Positions 33,088 to 36,847 of a stretch of 36,847 nt of DNA are shown here, one piece after another. Origin of the DNA: an uncultured Oscillospiraceae bacterium (GTDB lineage: Bacteria; Bacillota; Clostridia; Oscillospirales; Oscillospiraceae); NCBI GenBank assembly GCA_904395905.1, contig CAJFNZ010000028.1:1-36847 (forward strand), read 5' to 3'. The position numbers were made by a program, and so were the translations under genes. Numbering within the stretch: the first letter of the stretch is position 1; each line of letters starts with the position of its first letter. The notes under the pieces are model-generated. The model saw nothing but the letters and a program-made list of their open reading frames with translations. It was not told the origin of the DNA and did not search any database.

Positions 33088-33791
33088 TTGGCACCGTGGT
33101 CAACGCCCTGGCCGTCCTGCTGGGCAGCGCCCTGGGGCTCCTGGGCGGCGCGCGGCTGCGGCCGGAGCGGACCGAGATCCTCGTCCACGGCCTGGCCATC
33201 GTCATTCTGGTCCTGGGCATCTCCCCGGCCGTCGCCACCGGGGACATTCTGGCCGTCATCCTCTGCCTGGTCCTGGGAAGCGCCCTCGGCGAGGCGCTGG
33301 ACATCGAGCGGCGGCTGGACCGCCTGGGCGAGTTCCTCAAGGCCCGGCTCCTCCGCGGCGGCGGGCGGGGCGGCTTTACCGAGGGCTTCGTCACCGCCAG
33401 CCTCGTCATGTGCGTCGGCTCCATGGCCGTCATGGGCTCTCTGGAGGCCGGCATCCGCGGCAACCCGGCGCTGCTGTACTCCAAGGCCGTCATCGACGGC
33501 GTCCTGGCCCTGAGCTTCTCGGCCGCCCTGGGCATCGGCGTGGCCTTTGCGGCGCTGCCGCTGTTCCTCTACCAGGGGACGCTGACGCTGCTGGCGGGGC
33601 TCCTGGCCCCGTACCTCTCCGACGCCGTGGTCCGGGAGATGTCCGCCGTAGGCGGCATCCTGCTCATCGGCACCGGGCTGAACACCCTCGGCCTCATGCC
33701 CCGGCGGATCCGCGTCGGCAATATGCTGCCGGCCATCCTGCTGCCCATCCTGTACGTCCCGCTGGCCGAGGGGCTGGCTTCGCTGTTTTAA
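33084..33791 (+). CDS. DUF554-family membrane protein
   Basis: A 235-residue polytopic membrane protein with about six or seven helices. It has the DUF554 hallmarks: [20 protein letters not shown] at the start, [41 protein letters not shown] and [15 protein letters not shown]. Function is unknown; a transport role is often suggested. The ATG at 33084 overlaps the trmB stop, so it is translationally coupled to it. A 17-nt gap precedes icd. Confidence 0.92.
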   Translation: MIGTVVNALAVLLGSALGLLGGARLRPERTEILVHGLAIVILVLGISPAVATGDILAVILCLVLGSALGEALDIERRLDRLGEFLKARLLRGGGRGGFTEGFVTASLVMCVGSMAVMGSLEAGIRGNPALLYSKAVIDGVLALSFSAALGIGVAFAALPLFLYQGTLTLLAGLLAPYLSDAVVREMSAVGGILLIGTGLNTLGLMPRRIRVGNMLPAILLPILYVPLAEGLASLF

Positions 33792-33808
33792 CACAAGGAG
33801 GAATCACC

Positions 33809-35017
33809 ATGGAAAAAATTCGGATGACGACGCCGCTGGTGGAAATCGACGGCGACGAGATGACGCGGATCCTCTGGGCCGCCATCAAGGAGCAGCTGCT
33901 CGAGCCCTTTGTGGACCTGAAGACCGAATACTACGACCTGGGCCTGCCCAAGCGGGACGAGACCCGGGACCGGATTACCCACGACAGCGCCGAGGCCATC
34001 CGGAAGTACGGCGTCGGCGTCAAGTGCGCCACCATCACCCCCAACGCCCAGCGGATGGAGGAGTACCACCTCCACGAGATGTGGAAGAGCCCCAACGGCA
34101 CCATCCGCGCCGCCCTGGACGGCACGGTGTTCCGCGCGCCGATTCTCGTGGACGGCATCAGCCCGGTCGTCCGCAACTGGAAGGCCCCGATTACCATCGC
34201 CCGTCACGCCTACGGCGACGTCTACCGGGGTGTGGAGTTTGCGGCTGAGGCCGGCGGCAAGGCCGAGCTGGTCGTCACCGGCCGCGACGGGCAGGAGCGC
34301 CGCCAGACCATCTATGACTTCGAGTGCCCCGGCGTCGTCACCGGCCAGTACAACAAGGATTCCTCCATCGACTCCTTCGCCCGGGCCTGCTTCCAGTACG
34401 CCCTGGACACCCGCCAGGACCTGTGGTTCTCCACCAAGGACACCATCGCCAAGGTCTACGACGGGCGGTTCAAGGAGCGCTTCCAGGCCATTTTCGACGC
34501 CGAGTACAAGGCCCGGTTTGACGAGGCGGGCATCACCTACTTCTACACCCTCATCGACGACGCCGTGGCCCGGGTCGTCCGCAGCGAGGGCGGCTTCATC
34601 TGGGCCTGCAAGAACTACGACGGCGACGTCATGAGCGACATGGTCTCGACGGCCTTCGGCAGCCTGGCGATGATGACCTCGGTCCTGGTCAGCCCCGACG
34701 GCAAGTACGAGTACGAGGCCGCCCACGGCACCGTCACCCGCCACTACTACCGCTACCTGGAGGGGGAGCAGACCTCCACGAACCCCATGGCGACGATTTT
34801 CGCCTGGACCGGGGCCCTGGCCAAGCGGGGCGAGCTGGACGGCAACGAGGCCCTGCGGGCCTTCGCCGCCAAGCTGGAGCGGGCCTGCCTGGACACCATC
34901 GAATCCGGCGTCATGACCAAGGACCTGGCGTCCCTCTGGGAGAAGGGCGAGCCGACGGTCGTCACCTCCGACGGCTTCCTGGCCGCCGTCCGCAGCCGCC
35001 TGGAGCAGGCGCTGTAA
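33809..35017 (+). CDS. icd: NADP-dependent isocitrate dehydrogenase (eukaryotic-like type)
   Basis: The 402-residue enzyme oxidises isocitrate to 2-oxoglutarate. It opens with [13 protein letters not shown], the mark of the type II isocitrate dehydrogenases related to mitochondrial/cytosolic IDH rather than E. coli Icd. [20 protein letters not shown] and [51 protein letters not shown] follow, giving full substrate and NADP sites. AAGGAGG precedes the ATG at 33809. It may supply 2-oxoglutarate for glutamate and so feed arginine synthesis. It is followed by a strong terminator. Confidence 0.95.
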   Translation: MEKIRMTTPLVEIDGDEMTRILWAAIKEQLLEPFVDLKTEYYDLGLPKRDETRDRITHDSAEAIRKYGVGVKCATITPNAQRMEEYHLHEMWKSPNGTIRAALDGTVFRAPILVDGISPVVRNWKAPITIARHAYGDVYRGVEFAAEAGGKAELVVTGRDGQERRQTIYDFECPGVVTGQYNKDSSIDSFARACFQYALDTRQDLWFSTKDTIAKVYDGRFKERFQAIFDAEYKARFDEAGITYFYTLIDDAVARVVRSEGGFIWACKNYDGDVMSDMVSTAFGSLAMMTSVLVSPDGKYEYEAAHGTVTRHYYRYLEGEQTSTNPMATIFAWTGALAKRGELDGNEALRAFAAKLERACLDTIESGVMTKDLASLWEKGEPTVVTSDGFLAAVRSRLEQAL

Positions 35018-35043
35018 CGCCGAGCAATCCCCGACAACAAAAG

Positions 35044-35081
35044 CGGCGCGCCGCCAGTGTGGCGGCGCGCCGTTTTCGTCT
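35044..35081. terminator. Bidirectional terminator between icd and the prephenate dehydrogenase gene
   Basis: A 13-bp perfect stem (35044-35056 / 35060-35072, loop GTG) is followed by TTTTCGTCT on the plus strand. It is preceded by ACAACAAAAG, which reads CTTTTGTTGT on the minus strand, so it can end transcription from both convergent genes. Confidence 0.88.
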
Positions 35082-35093
35082 CTCTCCACCCGC

Positions 35094-35939
35094 TCAGGTC
35101 ACGGTGTGCTGGCGCAGCAGCACCTGCTCGCGCAGCTCCCGGCCGCGGCGCAGCTGGGCGACCATCTCTTCGCGGTTTTCCGCGGATAAAGCGGCGCGAA
35201 ATTGGGTAAGATTTTCCATCAGCGTGTCGAGTTCCCGCAGCAGCGGCTCCCGGTTGCAGAGGAACAGCGTCGCCCACATCTCCGCGTCCAGCTTTGCCAC
35301 GCGGGTCATGTCCTGGAAGCTGCCGGCCGAGAAGCCGAAGACCCGCTGGCTGGTGGGGCTCTTGATGTAGGCGCTGGACACCACGTGGGCCAGCTGGGAG
35401 GTGTAGGCGATGATGTCGTCGTGCTCCTCCGGCGTGGCCTCCACCACCCGGCCGAAGCCGATGGCCAGCGACAGGGCCCGGACGGTCTCCAGGGCCTCCG
35501 GGTCGGTGCGGTCCGTGGGGGTGAGAATCATGCTGGCGCCCTGGTAGAGGTCGGCGCTGGAGTTGGCGAACCCCGCCACCTCCCGGCCGGCCATGGGGTG
35601 GGTGCCCACGTAGCGGACCCCCGCCTCGGCGTAGAGCCGGTCGGCGCAGGCCACCACCGGCGCCTTGACGCCGCAGATGTCCAGGACAATCGCGCCGCGG
35701 CGGAACTGGTGCACGTGGCTGCGGAGGAACTCCATGGTGGCCTCCGGCGGCAGGGCGACGATGCAGACGTCCACGGCCCCCAAATCGGTCAGCGGCCCGT
35801 CGATGGCCCCGACGCTCTGGGCGAATTCCACGGTGGCCGGGTTCCGGGTGGCCCCGAGGACGGTGTGGTCCGTATATCGCTGGATGGCGCGGCAGAAGGA
35901 GCCGCCGATGAGCCCCATGCCGTAAACTCCGATAACCAT
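35094..35939 (-). CDS. tyrA: Prephenate dehydrogenase (TyrA family)
   Basis: A 281-residue NAD(P)-dependent enzyme of tyrosine biosynthesis. Rossmann motif [11 protein letters not shown] is near the N-terminus; [29 protein letters not shown] (catalytic His) and the [12 protein letters not shown] helix are typical. No ACT or chorismate-mutase domain is fused. I prefer ATG at 35939 because GAGGTGA lies 5 nt before it; the in-frame GTG at 35948 is part of that ribosome site. It is a single gene with its own promoter, and no other aromatic amino acid genes are in the window. Confidence 0.9.
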   Translation of the reverse strand: MVIGVYGMGLIGGSFCRAIQRYTDHTVLGATRNPATVEFAQSVGAIDGPLTDLGAVDVCIVALPPEATMEFLRSHVHQFRRGAIVLDICGVKAPVVACADRLYAEAGVRYVGTHPMAGREVAGFANSSADLYQGASMILTPTDRTDPEALETVRALSLAIGFGRVVEATPEEHDDIIAYTSQLAHVVSSAYIKSPTSQRVFGFSAGSFQDMTRVAKLDAEMWATLFLCNREPLLRELDTLMENLTQFRAALSAENREEMVAQLRRGRELREQVLLRQHTVT

Positions 35940-35998
35940 ATGCTTCACCTCGCGGCGTACTTGCGGCCCGGCCCTCCCGGGCGGCCCCGCAGGCTTTT

Positions 35999-36027
35999 AT
36001 TGTACCCGCTCGGCGCCGCGCCGTCAA
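35999..36027 (-). promoter_or_regulatory. Sigma-A promoter of the prephenate dehydrogenase gene
   Basis: On the minus strand, TTGACG (36022-36027) and TACAAT (35999-36004) are 17 nt apart, with a leader of about 55 nt. The leader is very GC-rich and could fold, but no T-box or riboswitch consensus was recognised. Confidence 0.75.
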
Positions 36028-36073
36028 GGCGGGCGGCGGGCGCGAAAAAAGTGAAAAAAATTGCGCCGTCCTA

Positions 36074-36102
36074 TTGTCACCCACGGGCAAAAGGTATATA
36101 AT
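36074..36102 (+). promoter_or_regulatory. Sigma-A promoter of rpoD
   Basis: TTGTCA (36074-36079), 17 nt, and a perfect TATAAT (36097-36102), followed by a leader of about 65 nt containing the short inverted repeat GGGGGATATTTCCCCC (36121-36136) just after the expected start site. Confidence 0.8.
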
Positions 36103-36172
36103 GGGACGGATACACAAATTGGGGGATATTTCCCCCGTTTTCCCCATAAAGAATCATCAAAGGATGTGCGAC

Positions 36173-36847
36173 ATGGCAGAATCCAAGAATCAGGCAAAAG
36201 AAAAAGAGACCGCGGACTCCATGGCGGCCCTGACGGCGCTGATTGCCCGGGCGCGGAAGGACGGCACCATCCAGGCCTCGGAGCTGGTGGCCGAGCTGGA
36301 GAAACTGGATTTGTCGGTTGAGAAGATTGAACAGGTCTACGAGTCCTTCGACGCCATGGGGATTCAGATTGTCGGCGCGGAGCTGGAGCTGGACCTGGAC
36401 TCGGACCTGGGCCCCGCCGAACTTCCCGACGACGAGGAGGACCTGGTGGACCCGGTGGAGCTGGCCGCCGAGTACAACCTGGACGACCCGGTGCGGATGT
36501 ACCTCAAGGAGATTGGCCAGGTGCGCCTGCTCACGGCCGAGGAGGAGACGGAGCTGGCCAAAAAGGTCGCCGAGGGCGACAAGGCCGCCAAGGACAAGCT
36601 GACCGAGGCCAACCTCCGGCTGGTGGTGTCCATCGCGAAGAAGTACTCCGGCCGCGGCCTCCACATCCTCGACCTCATCCAGGAGGGCAACACCGGCCTC
36701 ATCCGCGCCGTGGACAAGTTCGACTACACCAAAGGGAACAAGTTCTCCACCTATGCCACCTGGTGGATCCGCCAGGCCATCACCCGGGCCATCGCCGACC
36801 AGGCGCGGACCATCCGCGTGCCGGTACATATGGTGGAGGTCATCAAC
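36173..36847 (+). CDS. rpoD: RNA polymerase primary sigma factor RpoD/SigA (partial, cut by window end)
   Basis: Only the first 225 residues are visible. Region 1.1-like helices (about 17-65) and an acidic linker (about 70-97) precede region 1.2 ([24 protein letters not shown]). Region 2 follows: [72 protein letters not shown]. This is the core-binding and -10 recognition region of the housekeeping sigma factor. AAAGGAT lies 8 nt before the ATG. In many Firmicutes rpoD follows dnaG; here its upstream neighbour is the divergent prephenate dehydrogenase gene and it has its own promoter. Confidence 0.95.
   Translation, partial: MAESKNQAKEKETADSMAALTALIARARKDGTIQASELVAELEKLDLSVEKIEQVYESFDAMGIQIVGAELELDLDSDLGPAELPDDEEDLVDPVELAAEYNLDDPVRMYLKEIGQVRLLTAEEETELAKKVAEGDKAAKDKLTEANLRLVVSIAKKYSGRGLHILDLIQEGNTGLIRAVDKFDYTKGNKFSTYATWWIRQAITRAIADQARTIRVPVHMVEVIN

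Noticed and set aside
35940-35998. T-box or riboswitch in the leader of the prephenate dehydrogenase gene
   Set aside because: The leader is only about 55 nt, too short for a T-box, and contains no recognisable T-box sequence.
1-36847. CRISPR arrays, tRNA or rRNA genes
   Set aside because: No regularly spaced repeats, and no cloverleaf or rRNA-like segments were recognised in the intergenic regions.

Overview
This window is high-GC DNA (clearly well above 60% G+C, with strong G/C bias at third codon positions) from a Clostridia-type Firmicute, most likely an Oscillospirales/Oscillospiraceae-like anaerobe. Support comes from AGGAGG-type ribosome sites before nearly every gene, frequent TTG/GTG starts, sigma-A promoters with 16-18 bp spacers, a YhaO/YhaN pair, a YmdB homologue, an AhrC-type ARG box and a partial Firmicute-like RpoD. 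No rRNA, tRNA, CRISPR array or insertion sequence was seen.

Layout. (1) 186-10905: a membrane-anchored AraC-type sensor-regulator (minus) is divergent from a family-5 peptide/oligopeptide ABC transporter cluster: lipoprotein binding protein, two permeases, two ATPases. Two different metallo-beta-lactamase-fold hydrolases and an alpha/beta esterase follow in tight order, so this looks like one uptake-and-hydrolysis locus. (2) 11010-11668: a stand-alone GNAT acetyltransferase with its own promoter and terminator. (3) 11695-16257: a compact four-gene transcription unit with its own extended -10 promoter and terminator. It encodes a BglII/BstYI-like protein, a ParB-like protein, an SNF2-family helicase and a DUF3883-type putative nuclease, with no DNA methyltransferase. 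I do not recognise this combination as a named system. It is the best candidate here for an undescribed anti-phage or DNA-processing system. (4) 16298-24261 (minus): a seven-gene run mnmE, an LDH-like dehydrogenase, a cysteine desulfurase, ymdB, yhaO-like, yhaN-like and a cysteine-rich protein, read from one good promoter. (5) 24427-26124: a DUF2207-like membrane protein. (6) 26332-27532: two unrecognised small genes preceded by a sigma-28/SigD-like promoter. (7) 27644-31361 (minus): argG-argH-argF with a sigma-A promoter and an ARG box. (8) 31620-35017: a HAD phosphatase, then trmB, a DUF554 membrane protein and an NADP-type isocitrate dehydrogenase. (9) 35094-35939 (minus): a prephenate dehydrogenase. 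(10) 36173 to the window end: the start of rpoD.

Convergent genes are separated by symmetrical GC-rich hairpins that can terminate both ways (16220-16257, 27585-27633, 35044-35072). Most of the window is core housekeeping sequence. The accessory-looking parts are the transporter locus (1), the four-gene nuclease/helicase unit (3) and the small unknown pair (6).
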